This document shows, piece by piece, positions 16,402 through 26,244 of a stretch of 64,000 bases of DNA. The stretch is from an uncultured Pseudomonadota bacterium. GTDB lineage: Bacteria > Pseudomonadota > Gammaproteobacteria > Steroidobacterales > Woeseiaceae. The translations under genes and the position numbers were made by a program. Location: contig CAJXJW010000006.1 in the NCBI GenBank assembly GCA_913055625.1, positions 124,001 to 188,000 on the forward strand. The letters are read 5' to 3'. The notes under the pieces are model-generated. The model saw nothing but the letters and a program-made list of their open reading frames with translations, made no database searches and was not told the origin of the DNA. Numbering within the stretch: the stretch's first letter is position 1; each line of letters begins with the position of its first letter.

Positions 16402-17874
16402 ATGGCCAAACTCGTTCCCGTCCAGGTCTTCGACCTGATCATCTTCGGCGGCACCGGCGACCTGTCGATGCGCAAGCTGCTGCCGGCGCTGTATCACCGC
16501 GACCGGGACGGCCAGGTCATCGAGGACAGCCGCGTCATCGCGGTCGGCCGCGGCGACATGAGCCAGCAGGAGTACCTCAACATGGTGGAGGCGGCGCTGC
16601 GCGCCAATCTCGCGGACGGGGACTTCGACGAGGAAACCTGGCGGTCGTTCGCAAAGCGCCTGACCTACGTGAAGGCCGACGCACTGAACCACAACGAATG
16701 GCAACACCTGGGTGAGGTGCTGGGCGGTTTCGAGGACCGGGTCCGCGTCGCGTACCTGGCGACCGCGCCGAGCCTTTTCGGCCCGATCGCGGCCGGTTTT
16801 CGCGCGAACAACCTGATCACGGAGACCAGCCGCATCGTGCTCGAAAAGCCGGTCGGCACCGACTATGCCTCGGCGTGGAAGATCAACGAGGAAGTCGGCG
16901 CATGCTTCAGCGAAAGCCAGATTTTCCGCATCGATCATTACCTCGGAAAGGAGACGGTGCAGAACCTGCTCGCGCTCCGATTCGGCAATTCGCTGTTCGA
17001 GCCACTCTGGCGGCGCGGCTCGGTCGATCACGTCCAGATCACCGTCGCCGAGGAACTCGGCGTCGGCGGGCGGGTGGAGTTCTACGATCGCATCGGCGCC
17101 TTGCGCGACATGGTTCAGAACCACCTGCTACAGCTCGTCTGTCTCACGGCGATCGAGGCCCCGTCGAGCCTCGACCAGGAAGCCGTGCGCGATGAGAAGA
17201 TCAAGGTGCTGCGTGCGCTGCGCCCGATCGAGGGCGACAGCGTGCGCACGCGGACCGTGCGCGGCCAGTACGCGGCCGGCGCGATTCACGGCACGCCGGT
17301 GCCGGGCTACCTCGACGAGCTCGGCGGCAAGGCGAGCCGCACCGAGACCTTCGTCGCGATCAAGGCGGAAATCGAGAACTGGCGCTGGTCGAACGTGCCG
17401 TTCTACCTGCGGACCGGCAAGCGCCTGAAGACCAAGCACTCCGAGATCGTCATCCAGTTCCAGGATGTGCCGCACTCGATCTTTCCCGAGCAGGAGTACA
17501 ACGTGAAGCCGAACCGGCTGACGATCAAGCTGCAGCCCGACGAGGGCGTCAAGCTGTTCGTCATGGCGAAGGAGCCCGGGCCGGGCGGGTTCGACCTGCG
17601 CCCGGTATCGCTCGACCTGAGCTTCGAGGAGACGTTCGGCATTCGTTACCCGGACGCCTATGAGCGGCTGCTGATGGAAGTATTGCGCGGCAACCCGGCC
17701 CTCTTCATGCGACGTGACGAAGTCGAAGCGGCGTGGGAGTGGGTGGACACGATCATTGCGGGCTGGGAGGCGACGCAGACGAAGGTCGAGTCCTACGTTG
17801 CCGGCTCCTGGGGGCCAACGGCGTCGTCCTTCCTGCTCGACCGGGACGGCCGTGAGTGGCTGCCGGAGAACTGA
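16402..17874 (+). CDS. zwf: Glucose-6-phosphate 1-dehydrogenase
   Basis: Oxidises glucose 6-phosphate to 6-phosphogluconolactone with NAD(P)+. Full length at 490 aa. The cofactor loop FGGTGDLSMRKL is at about 15-26, EKPVGTD at about 149-155, and the active-site signature RIDHYLGKE at 176-184. ATG 16402 follows an AGGAAACTG ribosome-binding sequence. It heads a zwf-pgl-edd operon under two HexR-like boxes and feeds the Entner-Doudoroff route. Confidence 0.96.
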   Translation: MAKLVPVQVFDLIIFGGTGDLSMRKLLPALYHRDRDGQVIEDSRVIAVGRGDMSQQEYLNMVEAALRANLADGDFDEETWRSFAKRLTYVKADALNHNEWQHLGEVLGGFEDRVRVAYLATAPSLFGPIAAGFRANNLITETSRIVLEKPVGTDYASAWKINEEVGACFSESQIFRIDHYLGKETVQNLLALRFGNSLFEPLWRRGSVDHVQITVAEELGVGGRVEFYDRIGALRDMVQNHLLQLVCLTAIEAPSSLDQEAVRDEKIKVLRALRPIEGDSVRTRTVRGQYAAGAIHGTPVPGYLDELGGKASRTETFVAIKAEIENWRWSNVPFYLRTGKRLKTKHSEIVIQFQDVPHSIFPEQEYNVKPNRLTIKLQPDEGVKLFVMAKEPGPGGFDLRPVSLDLSFEETFGIRYPDAYERLLMEVLRGNPALFMRRDEVEAAWEWVDTIIAGWEATQTKVESYVAGSWGPTASSFLLDRDGREWLPEN

Positions 17875-17879
17875 GGGCC

Positions 17880-18563
17880 GTGGAGTATTTATTTGCATCC
17901 CGTGACGAGGCGTCGCAGGCGGCTGCGCGGTTCATCGCCGACCAACTGCGCGAGCAACTCGCGTCAGCCGACGAGACGGCGCTGGTCGTGAGCGGCGGCT
18001 CGTCGCCCGTCCGGTGCTTCGACGCGCTCAGCGGGACCGCGCTTCCCTGGGGCCGCGTTCGCGTGTTGCTCAGTGACGAGCGCTGGGTATCGCCGGACAG
18101 CGCCGACAGCAACGAGCGGCTCCTGCGTGAACACCTGCTGGTCGGCGCGGCCGGCGAGGCGAGCCTGCTGCCGATTTTTGACGACGGCAGCGACCCTGCA
18201 TCACGTTGCGAAGACCTGCAGTTCGTGTTCGCCGACGTGCCGCGGCCACGCGCCTGCGCGCTGCTCGGAATGGGCGCCGACGGCCACTTCGCGTCGCTGT
18301 TTCCCGACGCGCCGAATCTCGCGCGCGGCCTGGATCCCGAGGGCCGCAGCGCGTTCATTCCGGTCGCGACGGCGGCCAGCCCGCACCCGCGTATCAGCAT
18401 GACGTTGCCGGCGCTGCTCGATAGCAAGGCGGTATTGTTGTTGATGTTCGGCAAGGAAAAGCGGGCCGTGTACGAGGCGGCCATGGCCGAGGATTCGACG
18501 CTGCCCGTCGCGCACCTGCTGCGCCAGTCGCAAACACCGGTACACGTATTCTGGGCCGAGTAG
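17880..18563 (+). CDS. pgl: 6-phosphogluconolactonase
   Basis: Hydrolyses 6-phosphogluconolactone to 6-phosphogluconate; DevB/NagB-like fold, 227 aa. VVSGGSSPVRCFDAL, VLLSDERWVSPDSADSNERLL and LLGMGADGHFASLFPDA are family signatures. The start is taken at GTG 17880, 5 bases after the zwf stop; an in-frame GTG at 17856 inside zwf would add 8 residues. It lies between zwf and edd as in many gammaproteobacteria. Confidence 0.92.
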   Translation: MEYLFASRDEASQAAARFIADQLREQLASADETALVVSGGSSPVRCFDALSGTALPWGRVRVLLSDERWVSPDSADSNERLLREHLLVGAAGEASLLPIFDDGSDPASRCEDLQFVFADVPRPRACALLGMGADGHFASLFPDAPNLARGLDPEGRSAFIPVATAASPHPRISMTLPALLDSKAVLLLMFGKEKRAVYEAAMAEDSTLPVAHLLRQSQTPVHVFWAE

Positions 18564-18578
18564 CCCACAGGATTTTTC

Positions 18579-20390
18579 ATGAACCCGACCGTAGATAAAG
18601 TCACCGACCGCATACGCCGGCGCAGTGCGTCGTCCCGGGGCGACTACCTGGAGCGCGTGCAGGCGGCGGCCAGTATCAGCCCCCACCGAACGTCGCTGTC
18701 CTGCAGCAACCTTGCCCACGGCATGGCGGCGTGCGGGCACGGGGAGAAGTCTTCGCTGTCCGGCAGTGTGGTACCCAACATCGGCATCGTGTCCGCGTAC
18801 AACGACATGCTCAGTGCGCACCAGCCGTTCGAAACCTACCCGGCGGCGATCAAGCGCGCGGCGGCGGAGAACGGCGCGGTGGCACAATTCGCCGGTGGCG
18901 TGCCCGCGATGTGCGACGGCGTGACGCAGGGGCAGGACGGCATGGACCTGTCGCTGTTCAGCCGCGATGTCATCGCGTTGTCGACCGCGGTTGCCCTGTC
19001 GCACAACATGTTCGATGCGGCACTGTGCCTCGGCATCTGCGACAAGATCGTGCCCGGGCTCATGATCGGGGCTCTCTCCTTCGGACACCTTCCGGTGGTG
19101 TTCGTGCCGGCCGGTCCGATGGTGTCGGGCCTGCCGAACAAGGAGAAAGCGCGCATCCGCGAAGAATACGCGGCGGGCAACATCGGCCGGGATGAACTGC
19201 TTGCCGCGGAGTCCGCGTCCTATCACTCGCCCGGAACCTGCACGTTCTACGGCACCGCAAACAGCAACCAGATGCTCATGGAGTTCATGGGCATGCAGCT
19301 GCCCGGCGGCTCGTTTGTCAATCCGGGCACGCCGCTGCGGGAAAAGCTCACCGAGGAGGCTGTGCGTGCCGCGTTGCGCATCACGAACCCGGGCGACGAC
19401 TGTATGCCGATCGCGGACATCATCGACGAGAAGGCTATCGTAAACGGCATCGTTGGCCTGCTGTCCACGGGTGGGTCGACAAACCACACGATGCACCTCG
19501 TGGCGATGGCGCGCAGCGCGGGGATCATCGTCAACTGGGACGATTTCGCGGAACTGTCGTCGGTCGTGCCTCTCATGGCCCGCGTCTACCCGAACGGTAC
19601 CGCCGACGTGAATCATTTCCATGCTGCCGGCGGGCTCGGCTTCATGATCCGCGAACTGATCGCGGCCGGCCTGCTGCACAGCGACGTCAACACGATCCTG
19701 GGCCCGGGGCTGGAACGCTACTGCGTCGAGCCGGTGCTCGACGACGGCGTCCTCGCGTTTCGTCCGGCGCAGGAAGCGTCGCTCGACACGAACATACTGC
19801 GCGGCGCGCGGGATCCGTTCGATGCCGAGGGCGGGCTGCGGGTCGTGGACGGCAACGTCGGCCGCGCCATCGTCAAGACGTCCGCCGTTCGCGAGGAGCG
19901 GCAGCGTATCGTCGCGCCGGCACGTGTTTTCCTGAGCCAGCAAGCCTTCACCGAAGCCTTCAACGAGGGAAGCCTGGAACAGGACTTCGTCGCCGTGTTG
20001 CCGGCACAGGGCCCCGGTGCGATCGGCATGCCGGAGCTGCACAAGCTCACTCCGTATCTCGGCGTCCTGCAGAACCGCGGCCACAAGGTCGCGTTGCTGA
20101 CCGACGGCCGTATGTCCGGCGCGTCGGGCTCCGTGCTCGCCGCAATCCAGGTGACGCCGGAGGCCGTGAAGGGCGGCGTCATCGGCAAGATTTGCGACGG
20201 GGACATCGTCACGATCGACGCCGATGCCGGAATCGTGACCGTGGAGAGCGAGGACGATCCGGCCACGCGGCCGTCGCCCGAATTCGACCTCGCCCCCAGT
20301 CACCGCGGCATGGGTCGCGACCTGTTCGGCGCGTTCCGCCGCGAAGTCAGCGGCGCGGAAGAGGGCGCGTTCGTCCTGGCGCGGCCGTGA
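18579..20390 (+). CDS. edd: Phosphogluconate dehydratase
   Basis: Iron-sulfur dehydratase of the IlvD/Edd family, 603 aa, turning 6-phosphogluconate into 2-keto-3-deoxy-6-phosphogluconate (KDPG). The signatures [14 protein letters not shown] and [13 protein letters not shown] are present, along with [15 protein letters not shown] and the [15 protein letters not shown] stretch. Length and ends match the family. It follows pgl by 15 bases. The KDPG aldolase gene eda, often next, is not here; a LacI-type regulator follows instead. Confidence 0.96.
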   Translation: MNPTVDKVTDRIRRRSASSRGDYLERVQAAASISPHRTSLSCSNLAHGMAACGHGEKSSLSGSVVPNIGIVSAYNDMLSAHQPFETYPAAIKRAAAENGAVAQFAGGVPAMCDGVTQGQDGMDLSLFSRDVIALSTAVALSHNMFDAALCLGICDKIVPGLMIGALSFGHLPVVFVPAGPMVSGLPNKEKARIREEYAAGNIGRDELLAAESASYHSPGTCTFYGTANSNQMLMEFMGMQLPGGSFVNPGTPLREKLTEEAVRAALRITNPGDDCMPIADIIDEKAIVNGIVGLLSTGGSTNHTMHLVAMARSAGIIVNWDDFAELSSVVPLMARVYPNGTADVNHFHAAGGLGFMIRELIAAGLLHSDVNTILGPGLERYCVEPVLDDGVLAFRPAQEASLDTNILRGARDPFDAEGGLRVVDGNVGRAIVKTSAVREERQRIVAPARVFLSQQAFTEAFNEGSLEQDFVAVLPAQGPGAIGMPELHKLTPYLGVLQNRGHKVALLTDGRMSGASGSVLAAIQVTPEAVKGGVIGKICDGDIVTIDADAGIVTVESEDDPATRPSPEFDLAPSHRGMGRDLFGAFRREVSGAEEGAFVLARP

Positions 20391-20502
20391 TGGTCGACCC
20401 CGGGGGCGCGTAAAATGCCTGCTGTTCCCGGATTTCGACGTTCGCGGCTTGGCGTCGCGGCCCCGGTCGCGCAATAATCGCCCGGATGGGGACAGCAGTT
20501 CG

Positions 20503-21558
20503 ATGAAGAAGCCCGGTTCGGCGCGACGGCAGCATGCCCGAGCAACGATCAACGACGTGGCCGAACGCGCCGGCGTGTCGCCGATGACGGTGTCACGGGT
20601 CATCAATGGCGAAGGCAACGTCCGGGCGTCGACCCGCGAATCCGTCAATCTCGCCATCGAGGCGCTGGGGTACCTGCCGAACAAGGCGGCCCGCAGCCTG
20701 GCGAGCGCGAGCCAGATCCAGATCGGGCTCATCTACGACAACCCCAGCAGTTCCTTCCTCAGCGCGATGCTGCTTGGCGTGCTCGAGCAGGCGCGCCAGA
20801 GCGACACCCAGATCGTCGTCGTCGAATGCGACAACGAGGCGCAGGGCATCGAGGCGATTCGGAACATGGTGCGAAGCGGCATGGACGGGATCATCCTGTC
20901 ACCACCGCTGGCCGATTCCGAGTACGTGCTGCAACTGCTGCAGGACAGCGACATCCTCGCCGTCACGATCGGGACGCAGCACGTCGATCACGAGGTGCTG
21001 TCGGTGCAGATCGACGACTACCGGGCGGGTTTCGAAATGACCGAACACATTATCGGGCTCGGGCACCGGCGCATCGGCTTCATCGCCGGCAACCCGGCGC
21101 AGCAGTCTAGCGGTCTGCGTCTCGCCGGCTACCGCGACGCGCTGGCACAGGCCGGCATCGACGTCGACGAGCGCCTGATCGCTCAGGGTTACTTCACGTA
21201 TCGCTCCGGGCTCGACGCGGCGGAGCAACTCCTCGCGCTCGAGCCCAGGCCAACCGCGATCTTCGCCAGCAACGACGACATGGCGGCGGCAACCGTTGCA
21301 TCAGCACACCGCCATCACATCGAGATCCCGGAGGAACTCACCGTGTGCGGTGTCGATGACACGTTGCTCGCGACGACGATCTGGCCGGAGATCACCACGA
21401 TCCGCCAACCGATCGTCGACATGTCGCACACGGCGATCGAGATGCTGGAGAAGGCGATTCGTGCCAAGCGCGCGGGGATGGCGTCGGAAAGCACACACCT
21501 GACCGTCGACTTCCGCCTCGTCAAGCGGGACAGCGACGGCCCCCCGCCGTCGGTCTAA
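20503..21558 (+). CDS. LacI-family transcriptional regulator (candidate xylan/xylose regulator)
   Basis: 351-aa repressor or activator with helix-turn-helix ATINDVAERAGVSPMTVSRVIN at about 14-35 and a sugar-binding sensor domain (about 70-345; ending near VCGVDDTLLATTIWPEITTIRQP). The ATG at 20503 is preferred over upstream in-frame starts because it directly precedes the DNA-binding domain. It is convergent with the end of the xylose/xylan operon and may be the protein that binds the palindrome at 30519-30536; alternatively it may act on the upstream edd operon. The ligand is unknown. Confidence 0.87.
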   Translation: MKKPGSARRQHARATINDVAERAGVSPMTVSRVINGEGNVRASTRESVNLAIEALGYLPNKAARSLASASQIQIGLIYDNPSSSFLSAMLLGVLEQARQSDTQIVVVECDNEAQGIEAIRNMVRSGMDGIILSPPLADSEYVLQLLQDSDILAVTIGTQHVDHEVLSVQIDDYRAGFEMTEHIIGLGHRRIGFIAGNPAQQSSGLRLAGYRDALAQAGIDVDERLIAQGYFTYRSGLDAAEQLLALEPRPTAIFASNDDMAAATVASAHRHHIEIPEELTVCGVDDTLLATTIWPEITTIRQPIVDMSHTAIEMLEKAIRAKRAGMASESTHLTVDFRLVKRDSDGPPPSV

Positions 21559-21579
21559 CGCCGCGCCCGTAGCAATCGG

Positions 21580-24276
21580 CTAGCGGTCCCGATCGCCTTC
21601 ACGCCGCGCGTGCAGGCCCAGCGTGGTGCCGACGAAGCCGCCGGCAGCGGCAGTCGTCAGTACGCGCGGATCCATGCCGTCCTGTACGATAACGTCTTTC
21701 CCGTCCGGCGTTCGAAACCCCGCGGTCAGCGACTCAGTGTCGCCGCGCAGCCAGAGTTCCAGGGACCTGGCGGGGGCATCGGTGTGCCGCTCGGCGATAC
21801 GCTCCGGTGCGCCGCCGGCGGCGCGTTCTATGAATACCGTGCTGCCGGTGGCGGTGCGTTGCAGGCCAATGAAGATATGATGCGTCTCGTTCTGGAAAGC
21901 GACCAGGCCCGCGGCTACGCCGGGCGCGAGCGACGCGCCGAGGCGAGTCGACGCTTCGAAATGCTGGTGCTGCAGGCGCCGCCCGATGTAGGCGGGCTGT
22001 TGCTGCGAGGCCATTGAATAGGGCTGAGCGACCATTTCGAGGCGGCCGTCGCCGCTCTTCAGCCAGGGTGCCACGACGCGCCGCAAGAGTGACCAGTGTG
22101 CATCAAGTTGTTGCGCATCGAATTCGTCGCGCCAGGTGACGTTCCCGGTCAGCGTGCCGCTGCCGGCAGCCTCCGGCAGGCCGGCCGGCCGACGGGGCTG
22201 ATAGGGAACCGGTGCCCCCGGCGGCAGGACAACCGGCCAGCCGTTCTCCCAGTAGACCGGGAGCGCGAACGTCTCGCGCCCGGTCGCGTAGTAATCGACG
22301 TCCCACGCGCGCGTACCGAGAAATACCGACCACCAGTCCCCTTGCGGTGTCTGTACAAAGTCGGCGTGGCCGGCCGACGTGACGGGGTTCGTGCGATCTG
22401 CGGGCAGGTCGCGCTGCGTCAGTATCGGATTGTCGTCCCAGGCGACGAACGGGTCCGTCAGCCGGCGGGCGCGGAACACCACTTCCGAGTGATTGCCGCC
22501 CGTCCCGCCCTCGGCGCAGATGAGGTAGTACCACCCGTTGTGCCGGAACAGGTGCGGGCCTTCGACCCAGATCGGCTCGCGCGCGGGGTCGCTTCCGCCA
22601 TCCACGAGCAGGCGCCGCGATCCGGGCACGACGGCCCCGGCCTCGAGGTCGAGTTCCCAGAGCCATATGGCACGATGGCCGTCGTAACGTGGCGCGCCCG
22701 GGGGCGGGCCGTTGTGCGCGAGCCAGGCGCGCCCGTCTTCGTCGAAAAACAAATCGGGGTCGATGCCGTCGACCTCCGGCAGCCAGACCGGGTCGGACCA
22801 GGGCCCGGCGGGGTCGCCGGCCGTTACGTAGAAATTCCCGCCGGCGTCGACGGCCGTCGTGGCCAGGTAGTACGTGCCGTCATGATGGCGCAGCGTCGGG
22901 GCGAAGATGCCCCGGGACACGCCGAGGCCGGCGAAGTCGGCCTGTTCGGGGCGGGTGAGCGCGTGGCCGATCAGCGTCCAGTCGACGATGTTTCGGCTGT
23001 GCGAAATCGGGACTCCAGGCAGGTACGCGAACGACGAGTTCGCCATGTAGTAATCGTCACCGACGCGCGCGATGCTCGGGTCGGGAAAGAAACCGGCAGC
23101 CACCGGGTTCTGGAAATGGCCATCGGGCAGCGCCTCGAAAATCTCGTCGCGGCCGCGGTATTCGAAGCTATCGAACACGGCCACCGGCCCGGCCGTGCCG
23201 AGGCCCTCCGCCAGTCCCGCCAGCGCCGGCTTGGGCGAGAAGTCGGCGTTGAACAACAGCGGCCAGTCGCGTCGATCGCGGAATCCGGGTATCCAGCTGT
23301 CGCCGTCCGTGATGCCCCAGACGGTGATCCCGCCGCGCTGTGCGGGCGGCACGACTTCCCGGTAGGCCCGCGCAATTTCGGCATATCTTAATCTTTGTAA
23401 ATCAGCAACTTCGATCGTTAATCTCGACAGACCCTCATCACGGTTCACGGAGATGTCGAGTTCCGAGATGCGCACTTTCAGGCCGCGCGCCACCACCTTC
23501 GCGAAGGCCTGGCGGATCGCGTCGGCGGGCGGATGGTCGGCGTCGATGTGCATCTGGAAGCCGATGCCGTCGATCGGCACGCCGCGCTCGAGAAAGTCGT
23601 CGGCCATTGCCAGCACCCGGTCGAGCTTGTGCGAGCCGTGTTTGCCGGAGATGTCGTAGTCGTTGTAGTACAGGTCGGCGTCCGGGTCGGCGGCGCGTGC
23701 CGTCCGGAACGCCTGCTCGATGTAGTCGGGGCCGATGCGCCGGTACCAGACCGTGTCCCGGTAGTCGCTCGGGTCGTCGTCCGTGAAGGCCTCGTTGACG
23801 ACGTCCCAGCTTGCCAGCCGCCCGGCGAAGTGACCGGCGACGCCGGTGACGTGATTCGCGAGGATGGCCTCGACATTCTCGCGGTCGCCTTCAAGCACGT
23901 TCATCCATTCCGGCGACTGGTTGTGCCAGACGAGCGCATGGCCGTGAACGACGAGTCCCTGCTGCCGCGCCCATCCGACGAGGACGTCGGCATCGTCGAA
24001 TGCGAAGCGGTCGGGAGCGGGGTGGAGGTAGGCCATCTTCATCGCGTTCTCGGCGGTGATGCTGCTGAAGTACGTCGAGACGATGGCCCGCCGCTCCGGG
24101 CTGCCGAGCAGGCTGTTCGGCCAGGGATCGGCCGGAACGGCGACCCCTACCGGAAAGCCGGCGTCGACCAGCGCGTCCGCTGGCAATTCTTCCCCGAGCA
24201 CCACCGGGTTGTCGGCGGGCGTGCAGCCGGCAAACGCCAGGGCGGCGCAGGGCAGGAGAGTGCGCAGGAACGACAC
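21580..24276 (-). CDS. Bifunctional GH10 endo-xylanase / GH43 glycosidase lipoprotein
   Basis: A single 898-aa polypeptide carrying two xylan-active modules. Residues 1-18 (SFLRTLLPCAALAFAGC) form a lipoprotein signal with the modified Cys at 18. A GH10 domain spans about 38-360: HGHALVWHNQ, acid/base Glu162 in WDVVNEAF and nucleophile Glu272 in ISELDIS. A GH43 propeller follows from about 388, with catalytic base Asp399 in GFFPDPSIARVGDDYY, and a beta-sandwich C-terminal domain typical of GH43 xylosidases runs from about 690. The frame is open far upstream, but the GTG at 24276, 7 bases after galM's stop, starts the signal peptide. It would cut xylan and trim the products at the membrane surface. 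Confidence 0.9.
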   Translation of the reverse strand: MSFLRTLLPCAALAFAGCTPADNPVVLGEELPADALVDAGFPVGVAVPADPWPNSLLGSPERRAIVSTYFSSITAENAMKMAYLHPAPDRFAFDDADVLVGWARQQGLVVHGHALVWHNQSPEWMNVLEGDRENVEAILANHVTGVAGHFAGRLASWDVVNEAFTDDDPSDYRDTVWYRRIGPDYIEQAFRTARAADPDADLYYNDYDISGKHGSHKLDRVLAMADDFLERGVPIDGIGFQMHIDADHPPADAIRQAFAKVVARGLKVRISELDISVNRDEGLSRLTIEVADLQRLRYAEIARAYREVVPPAQRGGITVWGITDGDSWIPGFRDRRDWPLLFNADFSPKPALAGLAEGLGTAGPVAVFDSFEYRGRDEIFEALPDGHFQNPVAAGFFPDPSIARVGDDYYMANSSFAYLPGVPISHSRNIVDWTLIGHALTRPEQADFAGLGVSRGIFAPTLRHHDGTYYLATTAVDAGGNFYVTAGDPAGPWSDPVWLPEVDGIDPDLFFDEDGRAWLAHNGPPPGAPRYDGHRAIWLWELDLEAGAVVPGSRRLLVDGGSDPAREPIWVEGPHLFRHNGWYYLICAEGGTGGNHSEVVFRARRLTDPFVAWDDNPILTQRDLPADRTNPVTSAGHADFVQTPQGDWWSVFLGTRAWDVDYYATGRETFALPVYWENGWPVVLPPGAPVPYQPRRPAGLPEAAGSGTLTGNVTWRDEFDAQQLDAHWSLLRRVVAPWLKSGDGRLEMVAQPYSMASQQQPAYIGRRLQHQHFEASTRLGASLAPGVAAGLVAFQNETHHIFIGLQRTATGSTVFIERAAGGAPERIAERHTDAPARSLELWLRGDTESLTAGFRTPDGKDVIVQDGMDPRVLTTAAAGGFVGTTLGLHARREGDRDR

Positions 24277-24283
24277 GGCGGCG

Positions 24284-25288
24284 TCAGCGAGCGAGGAACC
24301 GGAACGAGGTCGTCTCGCGCCAGGTCTGACCCGGACCCAGCCGCGTCGACGGGAACGCGGGCTGGTTCGGGGTGTCGGGGAAGTACTGGGTCTCGAGGCA
24401 CAAGCCCGCATAGGGTGCGAACGGGGCCGCAAGGAACTGCCCGGTGTAGAGCTGGATCCCGGGGCAGCTCGTGTGCACGGCCAGTTCGAGGTCGCCGTCC
24501 GGTGACAGCAACGTCGCGGCCGGTGAATCGCCGGACAGCACGTAGTTGAAGTCCGCGCCGCGGGCGGCGCGCAGCCTTGCATCCCGACCCTCGACGAGAT
24601 CGCGCACGGCTTTCGGCGTCCGCAAGTCGAGTTCGCTGCCGGCCAGCGGCAGGACCGCGCCCGTCGGCAGGGACGCCCCGTCCAACTCGGTGTAGTGGCC
24701 CGCATTGATGGCGATGCGGTGATCGAGCACGTCGCGGGCTCCCGCGCCGAGATTGAAGTATGCGTGGTTCGTCAGGTTGACGTGCGTCGTGCGGTCGGTG
24801 GTGACCGCGTAGCGTATGTCGAGTTCGCGATCATCCGACCAGTCGAACTGCACCCGGGCATCGACGTTGCCCGGATAGCCCTGGTCGCCGTCGCTCGACC
24901 GCAGGCGATACGCGACCTGCTTCTGACCAGCCCCGGGCTCGATGTTCCAGCGGCGGGTATGGAAGCCGTCCGGGCCACCGTGCAATTGGTGAGGGCCTTC
25001 ATTTCGTGCAAGCGTTACGCGCTCGCCGTCGAGTTCGAACGTGCTGTTGCGAATGCGGTTGGCAAAACGCCCGATCGTGCCGCCGAGGAAGTAGCGATCC
25101 TCCAGGAAGTCGCGGGCATCGGGGTAGGAGAGAATGACGTCGCGGGGTCCGTCGTCGAGCTGCAGGCGCATCGACGCGATTCGTGCCCCGGCATCCAGCA
25201 GCACGACTTCGTCGCCGCGACGGTTGACGAGCCGGTGTGCCGACACGGTGGCCGGGGAGGATGCAGCGCCGGTCCGCGCCCGGATCAT
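24284..25288 (-). CDS. galM: Aldose 1-epimerase (mutarotase)
   Basis: Interconverts alpha and beta anomers of free sugars, here probably xylose or glucose released by glycosidases; 334 aa. Family motifs are [31 protein letters not shown], the catalytic His in [11 protein letters not shown] and the catalytic Glu in [18 protein letters not shown]. There is no clear signal peptide, so it is likely cytoplasmic. Its start overlaps tal's stop (ATGA). Confidence 0.92.
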   Translation of the reverse strand: MIRARTGAASSPATVSAHRLVNRRGDEVVLLDAGARIASMRLQLDDGPRDVILSYPDARDFLEDRYFLGGTIGRFANRIRNSTFELDGERVTLARNEGPHQLHGGPDGFHTRRWNIEPGAGQKQVAYRLRSSDGDQGYPGNVDARVQFDWSDDRELDIRYAVTTDRTTHVNLTNHAYFNLGAGARDVLDHRIAINAGHYTELDGASLPTGAVLPLAGSELDLRTPKAVRDLVEGRDARLRAARGADFNYVLSGDSPAATLLSPDGDLELAVHTSCPGIQLYTGQFLAAPFAPYAGLCLETQYFPDTPNQPAFPSTRLGPGQTWRETTSFRFLAR

Positions 25289-26244
25289 CCGAGTGCGGCC
25301 AGGGTCTCGATCAGGCGTCGCTCGTCCGAGTAGAAGTTACGTATGCCCTCGGAGAGCTTGTCGGTGGCCATCGCGTCTTCGTTCATCTGCCACAGGAACG
25401 CCGTCTCGTCGAGTGCCTGCCGGTCGTCCGCGTCGCCCGGCGCGCTGGCGTCGAGCGCGCGCTCCAGCGGCCCTTCGTCCGCCTCGAGTTCTGCGAGCAG
25501 CTGCGGGCTGATCGTAAGCCGGTCGCAACCGGCGAGCGCGGTCACCTGGCCGGCGTTGCGGAAACTCGCGCCCATCACGATCGTGTCGTAACCGTGCGTC
25601 TTGTAGTAGTTGAAGATCCGGGTGACGGACAGCACGCCCGGGTCTTCCAGCGGCGGGAAACTCTCGCGGCCGGTCTTCGCCTTGTACCAGTCGAAGATGC
25701 GGCCGACGAACGGCGAGATCAGCGTGACGCCGGCATCGGCACAGGCAACGGCCTGGGCGAAGCCGAACAGCAGGGTGAGGTTGCACTGGATGCCTTCGCG
25801 CTCGAGCAACCGGGCAGCCTCGATCCCGGCCCACGTGGATGCCGTCTTGATGAGGACGCGATCGGCGCCGACGCCGGCATCCGCGTACAGCGCGATGATG
25901 CGCCGCGCGGCCTCGACGATCGCGTCGCGGTCGAACGACACGCGCGCGCTGACCTCGGTCGAGACCCGGCCCGGAATGTGCTGCAGAATCTCGCATCCGA
26001 CCGCGACCGCCAGGCGCTCCGAGGCCTGCGAGAGACGCGTTTCGGCGTCCGACGACGACGTCGCGGCGGCGGCGAGCGCGTCCCGCACGAGCGGCTCGTA
26101 GCCTGGTAACGCGGCTGCCTTGAGAAGCAGCGACGGGTTCGTCGTGGCGTCGACCGGCCCGTAGGCCTTGATCGCGTCGAGGTCGCCCGTGTCGGCAACG
26201 ACCGTCGTCATTTGCCGTAGCTGGTCCAGCTTGTTTGTCGGCAT
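25285..26244 (-). CDS. tal: Transaldolase
   Basis: TalB-type class I transaldolase, 319 aa, of the non-oxidative pentose phosphate pathway, handling carbon from xylulose 5-phosphate. The Schiff-base Lys133 is in [25 protein letters not shown] at 32-43 and the [17 protein letters not shown] phosphate-binding stretch are conserved. The start ATG shares one base with the xylA stop (TAATG), so upstream in-frame starts within xylA are not used. Confidence 0.94.
   Translation of the reverse strand: MPTNKLDQLRQMTTVVADTGDLDAIKAYGPVDATTNPSLLLKAAALPGYEPLVRDALAAAATSSSDAETRLSQASERLAVAVGCEILQHIPGRVSTEVSARVSFDRDAIVEAARRIIALYADAGVGADRVLIKTASTWAGIEAARLLEREGIQCNLTLLFGFAQAVACADAGVTLISPFVGRIFDWYKAKTGRESFPPLEDPGVLSVTRIFNYYKTHGYDTIVMGASFRNAGQVTALAGCDRLTISPQLLAELEADEGPLERALDASAPGDADDRQALDETAFLWQMNEDAMATDKLSEGIRNFYSDERRLIETLAALG

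Noticed and set aside
18201-20732. 843-codon open frame on the minus strand opposite pgl and edd
   Set aside because: It mirrors two well-conserved plus-strand genes; its product is Arg/His-rich with no recognisable motif, as expected for antisense frames in GC-rich DNA.
24277-24705. Upstream extension of the GH10-GH43 gene into galM
   Set aside because: The extra residues are antisense-like Arg/Pro/Ser sequence in another frame of galM, and the lipoprotein leader starts at 24276.
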